NCBI GenBank assembly: GCA_910588495.1
Contig: CAJUPU010000010.1
Coordinates: 21,532 to 85,531 of the forward strand
From: an uncultured Oscillospiraceae bacterium
Lineage (GTDB): Bacteria > Bacillota > Clostridia > Oscillospirales > Oscillospiraceae
Direction of reading: 5' to 3'
DNA length: 64,000 nt
Below the pieces are notes generated by a model, which was not told the DNA's origin, searched no databases, and saw only the letters and a program-made list of their open reading frames with translations. Both the position numbers and the translations under genes were made by a program. Of the stretch, positions 18,064-25,920 are shown one piece after another. The stretch's first letter is position 1; every line of letters begins with the position of its first letter.

Positions 18064-19314
18064 TCAGCCCTTCTCCAGCCACCTTCTGGCCATGTCCAAA
18101 GCGTGGTTGGCCGCCAGGGTGCGGATGCGGTCCCGCCGGGCCCCGGGGGCGGCCAGATCCAGCTTTTTCACCCACGTCCCGTCGGGGGCGGCCAGGGCGG
18201 TGTACACCAGCCCCACCGGGTTGCCCCGCTCGTCGGGGTCGGGCCCCGCCACCCCGGTGACCGCCACCGCCAGATCGCACCCCAGGGCCTTTTTCGCCCC
18301 CAGGGCCATCTCCTCGGCCACCTCGGCGCACACCGCGCCCTTCTCGTCCAGCAGGGCCTGGTCCACCCCCAGCACCCCCGCCTTCACCTCGCAGTGGTAG
18401 CTCACCACCCCGCCCTTGAACACGCAGGCCGAGCCGGGGATATCGGTGAGCCGCTTGGCGATGAGCCCGCCGGTGCAGCTCTCCGCCGTGCCCAGGGTGA
18501 GCCCCCGCGCCCTGGCCAGCTCCAGCACCACCTGCTCCAGGCCGGACACGTCCGCGCCGTATACCAGATCGCCCAGCACCGAGCGCACCTCCGCCTCCAC
18601 CGGGGCGATGAGGGCGTCCGCCGCCTGGGCGGTGTCCGCCTTGGCGGTGATCCGCAGCTCCACCTCCCCCTCCTTGGCGTAGGGGGCCAGGGTGGGGTTG
18701 GTCAGCTGGTTCATCCGGTCCCGGAAGATGGCCTCCACGCCCGACTCGGTGGAGCCGAACACCCGCAGGGTCCGGGAGCGGATGACCCCCTCGCTCAGGC
18801 GGGCCAGCCAGGGCGCCGCCCGCTCCTTGAACATGGGCAGGCACTCCCGGGGCGGGCCGGGGAGCATCACCACATAGGCGCCGCCGGACTGGAAGGCGCA
18901 GCCCGGGGCGGTGCCCCAGGCGTTGTCCAGGATGGAGCAGTCCTCGGGCAGGTAGGCCTGGGACAGGTTGTTTTCCGTCATCTCCCGGCCCATGCGCTTG
19001 AAATAGGCCTCGATCGCCTGGGCGCACTCGGGGTGGAACACCAGCTTTTTGCCGAAGCACTCCGCCAGGGTCTGCTTGGTCAGATCGTCGCAGGTGGGGC
19101 CCAGCCCCCCGGTGGTGACGATCACGTCCGCCCGCTTCCGGGCCTGGTCCACCGCCGCCTTCAGCCGCCCCGGGTTGTCCCCCACCACCGAGTGGTACAG
19201 CACGTTGAGCCCCAGGCCGGACAGCTCCCGGCTCAGGGCCTGGGCGTTGGAGTTGACGATATTGCCCAGCAGCAGCTCGGTGCCCACGCACAAGATCTCT
19301 ACCGTATGGCTCAT
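18064..19314 (-). CDS. cinA: CinA, competence/damage-inducible protein with nicotinamide-nucleotide amidase domain
   Basis: The N-terminal MocF/MoaB-like domain (VEILCVGTELLLGNIVNSNA, TTGGLGPTCDDLTKQ) acts as an ADP-ribose pyrophosphatase in studied members. The C-terminal domain (~255-416) has TAESCTGGLIAKRLTDIPG and AVTGVAGPDP, the NMN deamidase signature. 416 residues is the normal two-domain length. It starts with ATG at 19314 behind an AGGAGG and its own promoter. Confidence 0.95.
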   Translation of the reverse strand: MSHTVEILCVGTELLLGNIVNSNAQALSRELSGLGLNVLYHSVVGDNPGRLKAAVDQARKRADVIVTTGGLGPTCDDLTKQTLAECFGKKLVFHPECAQAIEAYFKRMGREMTENNLSQAYLPEDCSILDNAWGTAPGCAFQSGGAYVVMLPGPPRECLPMFKERAAPWLARLSEGVIRSRTLRVFGSTESGVEAIFRDRMNQLTNPTLAPYAKEGEVELRITAKADTAQAADALIAPVEAEVRSVLGDLVYGADVSGLEQVVLELARARGLTLGTAESCTGGLIAKRLTDIPGSACVFKGGVVSYHCEVKAGVLGVDQALLDEKGAVCAEVAEEMALGAKKALGCDLAVAVTGVAGPDPDERGNPVGLVYTALAAPDGTWVKKLDLAAPGARRDRIRTLAANHALDMARRWLEKG

Positions 19315-19344
19315 TTCCCAGCCTCCTTATCCATTCTGCTCTCC

Positions 19345-19373
19345 ATTCTAGCCCCCGGCCCCGGTCCTGTCAA
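19345..19373 (-). promoter_or_regulatory. Sigma-A promoter of cinA
   Basis: Minus-strand TTGACA (19373-19368), 17-base spacer, TAGAAT (19350-19345), about 30 bases upstream of the cinA start. Confidence 0.75.
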
Positions 19374-19478
19374 TGAAAAGGCTGGGAACTTTTTGTAAAA
19401 TATCTTCCCGTCTTTCCCCGACCTTTTGTCCGGCTTTCCGAATCTATTTCTCCCGATCGCGCATATGAAAAAACTCTC

Positions 19479-19507
19479 TTGCATTTCACCGCGCTAAAGG
19501 ATATAAT
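19479..19507 (+). promoter_or_regulatory. Sigma-A promoter of the aro operon
   Basis: TTGCAT (19479-19484), exactly 17 bases, then a consensus TATAAT (19502-19507). Transcription should begin near 19514, about 30 bases before the leader peptide. Confidence 0.8.
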
Positions 19508-19542
19508 ATAGACAGTCACTTCAAATACAGCGAGGTATCTCC

Positions 19543-19638
19543 ATGTCCCCTTCCAACGCCCACAGCTTCATCTTTACCTCCGGCTGGACTCGATTTACCG
19601 TGTCCGGCTGCTTTGGCATGCGTAAGCGCGGCGTGTGA
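19543..19638 (+). CDS. Putative 31-residue leader peptide of the aro operon
   Basis: A short frame with a proper ribosome binding site (GAGG, 7 bases before ATG) lies directly downstream of the aro promoter. The peptide contains HSFIFTSGWTRF and ends GCFGMRKRGV: four Phe, one Trp, and a basic end. Phe and Trp are end products of this pathway. Its size, place and the terminator-like hairpin that follows fit a leader-peptide attenuator, or a regulatory nascent peptide. No experimental support is available here. Confidence 0.6.
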   Translation: MSPSNAHSFIFTSGWTRFTVSGCFGMRKRGV

Positions 19639-19676
19639 GCGAGGGGGCGGCAGGCCCCGCCTGGATCTGTAGTTTG

Positions 19677-19717
19677 GGAAGCTCATGGCCCGCCTATGCG
19701 CGGCCATGGGCTTTCTT
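19677..19717 (+). terminator. Attenuator-like hairpin before aroF
   Basis: A stem of about 13-15 bp (19678-19690 with 19702-19714, one G-U pair, inner CGC/GCG extension) is followed by TTTCTTCATTT. It lies between the leader peptide and the aroF ribosome binding site, so it would terminate the operon early when formed. Confidence 0.6.
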
Positions 19718-19739
19718 CATTTGGAGAGGAGTTTTTGTT

Positions 19740-20762
19740 ATGGTAATCGTGATGAAGCCCGGCGTCAGCCAGGAGAAGATCCAAGCCCTGGTGGCCGCCC
19801 TGGAGCGGGACCAGGGGGTCAAGGTGGGGATCACCAACGGCGTGGGCTGTTCCATCCTGGGCCTGGTGGGGGACACCGCCCACATCGACATGGGCAAGCT
19901 GACCATGAACGACGACGTGGAGCGGGTCATGCGGGTGCAGGAGCCCTATAAGAAGGCCAACCGCAAGTTCCACCCGGAGGACACGGTGGTGGATGTGTCC
20001 GGCGTGCCCATCGGCGGCGGGGACCGGTTCACCGTGATCGCCGGGCCCTGCTCGGTGGAGAGCGAGGGGCAGATCGTGGGGGTGGCCCGGGACGTGAAGG
20101 AGGCGGGGGCCTCCCTGCTCCGGGGGGGCGCGTTCAAGCCCCGCACGTCCCCCTACTCCTTCCAGGGCATGGGCACCGACGGGCTGGAGCTGCTGCTGGA
20201 GGCCAAGGCGGACACCGGCCTGCCCATCGTGTCCGAGATCATGGCCCCCCGGTACTGTGAGCTGTTCGAGGAGAAGGTGGACCTGGTGCAGATCGGCGCC
20301 CGGAACATGCAGAACTTCGACCTGCTCAAAGAGGTGGGCAGGCTGTCCAAGCCGGTGCTGCTGAAGCGGGGGCTGTCCAACACTTACGAGGAGTGGATCA
20401 TGTCGGCGGAGTATATCATGGCTGCGGGCAATGAGAAGGTGATCCTCTGCGAGCGGGGGGTACGCACCTTCGAGACCTACACCCGCAACACCCTGGACCT
20501 GTCCGCCATCCCGGCCATCCGGAAGATGAGCCACCTGCCCATCGTGGTGGACCCCTCCCACGCCGCCGGGATGTACTGGATGGTGGAGCCCCTGGCCATG
20601 GCCGCGGTGGCGGTGGGGGCGGACGGCCTGATGGTGGAGGTCCACAACGACCCGCCCTGCGCCAAGTGCGACGGGGCCCAGTCCCTGACGCCGGAGAAGT
20701 TCCGGCACCTGATGGGCAGGCTGGACCCCCTCATCGGGCTCATGGGAAAGAAGCTGGTGTAA
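19740..20762 (+). CDS. aroF: 3-deoxy-7-phosphoheptulonate (DAHP) synthase, type I beta
   Basis: It condenses phosphoenolpyruvate and erythrose 4-phosphate, the entry step to aromatic amino acids. The 340-residue protein has an N-terminal ferredoxin-like regulatory domain (~1-70, MVIVMKPGVSQEKI) as in Thermotoga-type enzymes. The barrel shows IAGPCSVES, GGAFKPRTSPYSFQG, IGARNMQNFDLL, LKRGLSNTYEEWI and VDPSHAAG. The start ATG has GGAGAGGAG 8 bases upstream. It opens the aro operon and is the expected feedback-control step. Confidence 0.96.
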   Translation: MVIVMKPGVSQEKIQALVAALERDQGVKVGITNGVGCSILGLVGDTAHIDMGKLTMNDDVERVMRVQEPYKKANRKFHPEDTVVDVSGVPIGGGDRFTVIAGPCSVESEGQIVGVARDVKEAGASLLRGGAFKPRTSPYSFQGMGTDGLELLLEAKADTGLPIVSEIMAPRYCELFEEKVDLVQIGARNMQNFDLLKEVGRLSKPVLLKRGLSNTYEEWIMSAEYIMAAGNEKVILCERGVRTFETYTRNTLDLSAIPAIRKMSHLPIVVDPSHAAGMYWMVEPLAMAAVAVGADGLMVEVHNDPPCAKCDGAQSLTPEKFRHLMGRLDPLIGLMGKKLV

Positions 20763-20766
20763 GCCC

Positions 20767-20949
20767 TCACAGCTTCTCCAGACAGGCGTCCGCAATTTGG
20801 ATCCCCAGCCGTAGGCCCTGATAGAATGACCACAGCCCATGGGCCCGGACAGGGTCGTTTCGTAGATAGTCGGGCCAGTATTCTGGTAATAGCCCTGGCA
20901 CAAAATACGAGTACAGACTTTCTACCATCATGGGGATGTTTGGTTCCAT
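20767..20949 (-). CDS. Unrecognised 60-residue protein, antisense within the aro operon
   Basis: It lies on the opposite strand, with its stop 4 bases from the aroF stop. The small protein is rich in aromatic residues (ESLYSYFVPGLLPEYWPDYL) with no signal peptide. A GGAGGAG 6 bases before ATG and a consensus promoter just upstream support real expression. Its transcript would run antisense into aroF. I do not recognise the family. Confidence 0.6.
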   Translation of the reverse strand: MEPNIPMMVESLYSYFVPGLLPEYWPDYLRNDPVRAHGLWSFYQGLRLGIQIADACLEKL

Positions 20950-20988
20950 GGCTTACTCCTCCAGACGTGAAAATTTTTCTACATCCCC

Positions 20989-21017
20989 ATTATAGTGAAT
21001 TATCTTCTACTTGTCAA
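20989..21017 (-). promoter_or_regulatory. Consensus sigma-A promoter of the 60-residue gene
   Basis: Minus-strand TTGACA (21017-21012), 17-base spacer, TATAAT (20994-20989), a perfect match. It lies immediately upstream of the HTH gene's ribosome binding site on the other strand, an ideal place for control by that HTH protein. Confidence 0.8.
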
Positions 21018-21034
21018 GAGGGAAAGGGACTTTT

Positions 21035-21493
21035 ATGACTACATTTGCGGAACGGTTGAAACAACTCAGGGGCGGACAAAACCTTTCCCAGGACGCGCTT
21101 GGAAAGGCAATGGGGATTTCCCGCTATGCCGTCTACACCTATGAAAACGGGAAAGCCTTTCCAACGGTAGAGGGCTTGCTTTCCTTGGCCGAGTATTTTG
21201 ATGTGTCCACGGACTATCTGCTGGGCCGCACCGAGGTGCAGGAAGGGGGTAGCTTCATGTTTTCAGAACGGATCCGCCTCCTGCGGGAGGAACAGCATTT
21301 GACACAGGCCGACGTGGCCCGCGCGGTAGGCTTGTCTACGCGCGGATACCAAGACCTGGAGCTGGGCTCGACTCCTCGGGGCGACACCCTGCTGGCGATC
21401 GGGAACTTCTACCAGGTCTCGCTGGACTGGCTCATGGAGCGCACAGACGTGCGTGAGGTGGCCCATTCCATCCCAAAAGGAGATACGCCATGA
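21035..21493 (+). CDS. Tandem-HTH (XRE/Cro type) transcriptional regulator
   Basis: A 152-residue protein made of two HTH_3 domains: residues ~3-60 (RLKQLRGGQNLSQDALGKAM, SRYAVYTYENGKAFP) and ~75-130 (RIRLLREEQHLTQADVARAV, TRGYQDLELGSTP). Each ends with the typical YF/FYxVSxDxLxxRT motif. The ATG at 21035 has AAAGGG 6 bases upstream. Its stop overlaps the aroB start (ATGA), so it is translated as part of the aro operon. A plausible local regulator of the operon and/or of the divergent small gene; no ligand domain is present. Confidence 0.8.
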   Translation: MTTFAERLKQLRGGQNLSQDALGKAMGISRYAVYTYENGKAFPTVEGLLSLAEYFDVSTDYLLGRTEVQEGGSFMFSERIRLLREEQHLTQADVARAVGLSTRGYQDLELGSTPRGDTLLAIGNFYQVSLDWLMERTDVREVAHSIPKGDTP

Positions 21494-22563
21494 AAACCCT
21501 CACCGTGGCCCTTCCGGGCCGGGAGTACGACATCTTGATCCAGCGGGGCCTGCTCTCCCAGGCGGGGGAGCGGACCCGGGCCCTCCTGCCCAACGCCCGG
21601 AAGCTGGCGGTGGTCACCGACACCAACGTCCACCCCCTCTACTACGACCGGGTCAAGGCCGGTCTGCGATCGGCCGGATTCCAGGTGGGGCTGTTCGTCA
21701 TCCCCGCCGGGGAGAAGAGCAAGGACTCCGCCCACCTGGTGGAGCTGTGGGAATACCTGATGCGCTTCGGCCTCACCCGCACCGACGCCGTGGCGGCCCT
21801 GGGGGGCGGCGTGGTGGGGGACCTGGCGGGCTTCGCCGCCGCCACCATCCTCCGGGGGGTGCCTTTTATCCAGATCCCCACCACCCTGCTCTCCCAGGTG
21901 GACTCCTCCGTGGGGGGCAAGGTGGCCGTGGACCTGGAGGCGGGCAAAAACCTGGCCGGGGCCTTCTACCAGCCCAAGCTGGTGCTCATGGACCCGGACA
22001 CCCTGGACACGCTGGACGGCGATACCTTCGCCGGCGGCATGGCGGAGGTGGTCAAGTACGGCTGTATTTGGGACGCCCGCTTCTTCGACCTCCTGGCGGC
22101 CCGGCCCGCCCGGGAAGCGCTCACCACAGATATCGAACACATCCTGTATACCTGCTGTGATATAAAACGCAAGGTGGTCATGGAGGACGAGCTGGACACC
22201 GGCCTGCGGATGATCTTGAACTTCGGCCACACCCTGGGCCACGCCTACGAGCTGGCGGGGCATTATACCCAGTGGACCCACGGCCAGGCGGTGGCGGCGG
22301 GCATGTGCGCCGCGGCCAGGCTGGGGGTCAAGCTGGGCGTCACGCCCCCGGACCTGCCCGGGCGCATTTCGGACGTCTGCGCCGCCCTGGGCCTGCCCAC
22401 CTCCATCCCCTGCTCCATGGAGGACTACGCCGCCGCCATCGGCCTGGACAAAAAGAGCGCCGGGGCGGACATCACCCTGATCCTGCTGGACAAAATGGGC
22501 CGCGCCGTCCCCCATAAAATGCCCCGGGGGGACCTGCTTGCCCTGTTGGAGGAAACGCTATGA
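21490..22563 (+). CDS. aroB: 3-dehydroquinate synthase
   Basis: An NAD-dependent enzyme making 3-dehydroquinate from DAHP. The 357-residue protein carries GGGVVGDLAGFAAATILRG, IPTTLLSQVDSSVGGKVAVD and the metal-ligand region LNFGHTLGHAYE. It overlaps the HTH gene and aroA by four bases each. Confidence 0.96.
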   Translation: MKTLTVALPGREYDILIQRGLLSQAGERTRALLPNARKLAVVTDTNVHPLYYDRVKAGLRSAGFQVGLFVIPAGEKSKDSAHLVELWEYLMRFGLTRTDAVAALGGGVVGDLAGFAAATILRGVPFIQIPTTLLSQVDSSVGGKVAVDLEAGKNLAGAFYQPKLVLMDPDTLDTLDGDTFAGGMAEVVKYGCIWDARFFDLLAARPAREALTTDIEHILYTCCDIKRKVVMEDELDTGLRMILNFGHTLGHAYELAGHYTQWTHGQAVAAGMCAAARLGVKLGVTPPDLPGRISDVCAALGLPTSIPCSMEDYAAAIGLDKKSAGADITLILLDKMGRAVPHKMPRGDLLALLEETL

Positions 22564-23807
22564 ACATCACCATCACTCCCGCGAAATTATCCGGGACCGT
22601 CACCCCGCCGCCCTCCAAATCCCAGGCCCACCGCCTGCTCATCGCCGCCGCCCTGGCCCATGGGGAGAGCACGATCTCCAACGTGGCCCTCTCCCAGGAC
22701 ATCCGGGCCACCCTCCGGTGCCTGGAGGAGCTGGGGGCGGAGTTCACCGTGGACGGCTCCACCGTCGCCGTCCGGGGCATGGGAGCCAACGCCATGTCCC
22801 CCCTGCGGCGCCTGGCCTATCCCCGCCTGGACTGCGGGGAGAGCGGCTCCACCCTGCGCTTCCTGATCCCCATCGCTTTGGCGGTCCGGGGGGGCGGCGT
22901 GTTCACCGGCCGGGGGCGGCTCATGGACCGGCCCCTGAAGCCCTATTTCGATCTGTTTGATGCGAAGGGCATCTTCTACGAGCAAAAGGACGGCGTGCTC
23001 ACCGTCGCCGGGGCCCTCCCGCCGGGGGAGCACCGCCTTCCAGGGGATGTGTCCTCCCAGTTTTTCAGCGGCCTGCTCTTCGCCCTGCCCCTGCTCGGCA
23101 GCCCGTCGGTGCTCATCCCCACCACCCCCCTGGAGAGCGAGGGGTATATCCAGATGACCCTCCAGGCCATGGCCCATTTCGGGGTGGAGTTTCCCGTCTC
23201 CATGTCCCTGCCCCCCCAGTACTACCCCCAGGGGAACCAGACCTACCGGGCGGCCAGCGCCGTCGTGGAAGCCGACTGGTCCCAGGCGGCGTTCTGGTTT
23301 GCCGCCGGACGCTTGGGAAATCCGGTGACAGCCGCCGGGCTGGACCCCTATTCCTCCCAGTGGGACCGGGCGGTCGCGGACCAGACGCTCCAGCTGAGCG
23401 GACCGGGGGACGTGGAGCTGGACGTATCCAACTGCCCCGACCTGGCACCTCCCCTGGCGGCCATGGCAGCCCTTCGGGCGGGGGAGACCACCCACCTTGC
23501 CAACGCCGCCCGCCTGCGCCTGAAGGAGAGCGACCGGCTGGCCTCCATCGCGGCGGTGCTGTCCGCCCTGGGGGCCGACGTGGAGGAGGGCCCCGACTTC
23601 CTGAAGATCCGGGGAAAAAGGGAATTGACAGGCGGTGTAAAGGTGGACCCCTTCAACGACCACCGGATCGCCATGATGGCCGCCATCGCCGCCACAAGAT
23701 GCGTAAAGCCCGTCACCATCACAGGGGCGGAGTGCGTAGCCAAGTCCTACCCCGATTTCTGGGATGAGTACGAGAGATTGGGCGGGAAAATCGAGAAGAG
23801 CGAGTGA
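22560..23807 (+). CDS. aroA: EPSP synthase (3-phosphoshikimate 1-carboxyvinyltransferase)
   Basis: It joins shikimate 3-phosphate and phosphoenolpyruvate. The 415-residue length is normal. Visible motifs are PPSKSQAHRLLIAAAL, LDCGESGSTLRFLIP, the catalytic region DWSQAAFW, and RLKESDRLASIAAVL, with DPFNDHRIAMM near the C-terminus. Its start overlaps the aroB stop. Confidence 0.96.
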   Translation: MNITITPAKLSGTVTPPPSKSQAHRLLIAAALAHGESTISNVALSQDIRATLRCLEELGAEFTVDGSTVAVRGMGANAMSPLRRLAYPRLDCGESGSTLRFLIPIALAVRGGGVFTGRGRLMDRPLKPYFDLFDAKGIFYEQKDGVLTVAGALPPGEHRLPGDVSSQFFSGLLFALPLLGSPSVLIPTTPLESEGYIQMTLQAMAHFGVEFPVSMSLPPQYYPQGNQTYRAASAVVEADWSQAAFWFAAGRLGNPVTAAGLDPYSSQWDRAVADQTLQLSGPGDVELDVSNCPDLAPPLAAMAALRAGETTHLANAARLRLKESDRLASIAAVLSALGADVEEGPDFLKIRGKRELTGGVKVDPFNDHRIAMMAAIAATRCVKPVTITGAECVAKSYPDFWDEYERLGGKIEKSE

Positions 23808-23813
23808 GATCTG

Positions 23814-24341
23814 ATGGATACGATCAAATTGGTCCTCCCTGCGGAGGAATTTCTGGGCCAGGCCTGGGACTACCGCCGGGAGTGCGAGGCGGCGGACAGC
23901 GATATGGACGGCTGCGGCCCCATCGACACCAGCGAGAGCGCCCGGCAGTGGCTGGCGGATACTCGGGCCTACGCCGATCCCGCCACCGTGCCGGAGGGCA
24001 AGGTACAGGCCACCCAGTTTTTGGGCATCCGGGAGTCGGACGGAAAGCTGGTGGGTATGCTCCAGGTGCGGCACTACTTCAACGAGTACCTGGAGAAGTA
24101 CGCCGGGCACATCGGCTACTCTGTCCGGCCAAGCGAGCGCCGGAAGGGGTACGCCAAGGAGATGCTCCGCCTGGCCCTGCCCTACTGTAAAAGCATCGGC
24201 CTTGACCGGGTGCTCATCGCCTGCGAGCCGGACAACCCCGCCAGCCGCCGCACCATTCTCGCCAACGGCGGCGTGTACGAGTCCACCGTCCACGAGCCGG
24301 AGGAGGACATCGACCTGGAGCGCTACTGGATCGCGCTATGA
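23814..24341 (+). CDS. GNAT-family N-acetyltransferase
   Basis: A 175-residue protein with the acetyl-CoA motif GYSVRPSERRKGYAKEMLRL (~residues 102-121) and the IACEPDNPASRRTILANGG block that follows it in many GNATs of this group. The substrate is unknown. It is wedged between aroA and aroC with short gaps, so it is co-transcribed; it has no obvious role in the pathway. Confidence 0.85.
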   Translation: MDTIKLVLPAEEFLGQAWDYRRECEAADSDMDGCGPIDTSESARQWLADTRAYADPATVPEGKVQATQFLGIRESDGKLVGMLQVRHYFNEYLEKYAGHIGYSVRPSERRKGYAKEMLRLALPYCKSIGLDRVLIACEPDNPASRRTILANGGVYESTVHEPEEDIDLERYWIAL

Positions 24342-24365
24342 CTGGATACAAGGAGTTATAAAGCT

Positions 24366-25412
24366 ATGAGATATTCCATTTTCGGCGAGTCCCACGGCCC
24401 TGCCGTCGGCGTGGTGCTGGAGGGCGTCCCCCCCGGGCTGGTGCTGGACCTGGAGGCCGTCCGCTTCGACCTCAGCCGCCGCGCCCCGGGCAAAAGCCCT
24501 CTGTCCACCGCCCGGAAGGAGGCGGATGAGCCTCAGATCCTCTCCGGGGTGTTCGAGGGCCGCACCACCGGGGCCCCCCTGTGCGCCGTCATCGAAAATA
24601 CGGACACCCGCTCCGGGGACTATGCGCGCACAAAGGACCTGGCCCGCCCCGGCCACGCCGACTACCCCGCCCATGTGCGCTACCAGGGCTTCAACGACTA
24701 CCGGGGGGGCGGGCACTTCTCCGGGCGGCTCACCGCGCCGCTGGTGTTCGCCGGCGGCGTGGCCAAGCAGATCCTGGCCCAGCGGGGCGTCTGCGTGGGC
24801 GCCCACATCTCCACCGTCTACGGCGTCAACGACGAGCCCCTGGAGGACTGGGAGTCCCTGCGCGCCTGCGCCGCCAAGGACTTCCCCGTGCTGGACGACG
24901 AGAAGGGCGCGGAGATGCGGGACGCTATTTTGGAGGCGAAAAACGACCAGGACTCGGTGGGCGGGGCCATCGAGTGCGGGGTGTTCGGCCTGCCCGCCGG
25001 GCTGGGGGAGCCCGACTTCGGCCGGAACGCCGAGGGGATCTTCGCCCAGCACCTGTTCGCCGTCCCGGCGGTGAAGGGGGTGTCCTTCGGGGCGGGGGCC
25101 GCCTTCGCCCTCATGCGGGGCTCCGAGGCCAACGACCCGCTGTACGTGGACGGCGACGGCTCGGTGAAGGCGGAGCAGAACTGCGCCGGAGGGATCAACG
25201 GCGGCATCACCAACGGGATGCCCCTGGTGTTCGAGGTCACCCTGCGGCCCACCCCCTCCATCGCCCGGCGGCAGTTCACCGTGGACCTGGCCAAGGGGGA
25301 GAACGCCGTGCTGGAGCTCACCGGCCGCCACGACCCCTGCGTGGTCCACCGGGCGGTGCCGGCGATCGAGGCGGCGGCGGCCTTGGCAGCTTGCGAGCTG
25401 CTAAAGATCTGA
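24366..25412 (+). CDS. aroC: Chorismate synthase
   Basis: It converts EPSP to chorismate using reduced FMN. The 348-residue protein contains FGESHGPAVGVVLEGVPPG, the FMN-binding GGGHFSGRLTAP, and DSVGGAIECGVFGLPAGLG. ATG at 24366 has GGAG about 10 bases upstream. Confidence 0.96.
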   Translation: MRYSIFGESHGPAVGVVLEGVPPGLVLDLEAVRFDLSRRAPGKSPLSTARKEADEPQILSGVFEGRTTGAPLCAVIENTDTRSGDYARTKDLARPGHADYPAHVRYQGFNDYRGGGHFSGRLTAPLVFAGGVAKQILAQRGVCVGAHISTVYGVNDEPLEDWESLRACAAKDFPVLDDEKGAEMRDAILEAKNDQDSVGGAIECGVFGLPAGLGEPDFGRNAEGIFAQHLFAVPAVKGVSFGAGAAFALMRGSEANDPLYVDGDGSVKAEQNCAGGINGGITNGMPLVFEVTLRPTPSIARRQFTVDLAKGENAVLELTGRHDPCVVHRAVPAIEAAAALAACELLKI

Positions 25413-25431
25413 ATACTGCGAGGGATTCGAT

Positions 25432-25920
25432 ATGGATCTGAAAACATTACGTCAAACCGACGAACATGCCGTCATCCTCCCCGGCGCCGCGGTGGTGGGG
25501 GACGTGACATTGGGTCCCGACTGCTCGGTGTGGTTCAACGCCGTCCTCCGGGGGGACGGCGGGCCCATCTCGGCGGGATGCGGCTGCAATTTCCAGGACT
25601 GCTGCGTCCTCCACTCGGACAAGGGCCCCACCACCCTGGGGGACTGGGTGTCCGTGGGCCACGGGGCCATCGTCCACGGCGCCCGCGTGGGGGACAACAC
25701 CATCATCGGCATGGGGGCCATCCTGCTGGACTTCGCCAAGATCGGGAAAAACTGCCTGGTGGGGGCGGGCTCGGTGGTGACGGGCAAAATGGACGCCCCC
25801 GACGGCTCCCTGGTCCTGGGCGACCCGGCCCGGGTGGTCCGGCCCCTCACCCAGGCGGAGATCGCCGGGCTGAGGGCCAACGCCGAACATTACGCCGAAT
25901 TGAAGGAGAGATACCGCTGA
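25432..25920 (+). CDS. Gamma-class carbonic anhydrase-like hexapeptide protein
   Basis: A 162-residue left-handed beta-helix protein with imperfect hexapeptide repeats (GHGAIVHGARVGDNTIIGMG) and conserved His/Asp residues that bind zinc in gamma carbonic anhydrases (NFQDCCVLHSD, GHGAIVHG). The function may be CO2 hydration or a related activity. It sits in the aro operon and overlaps the pheA start by one base. Confidence 0.85.
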   Translation: MDLKTLRQTDEHAVILPGAAVVGDVTLGPDCSVWFNAVLRGDGGPISAGCGCNFQDCCVLHSDKGPTTLGDWVSVGHGAIVHGARVGDNTIIGMGAILLDFAKIGKNCLVGAGSVVTGKMDAPDGSLVLGDPARVVRPLTQAEIAGLRANAEHYAELKERYR

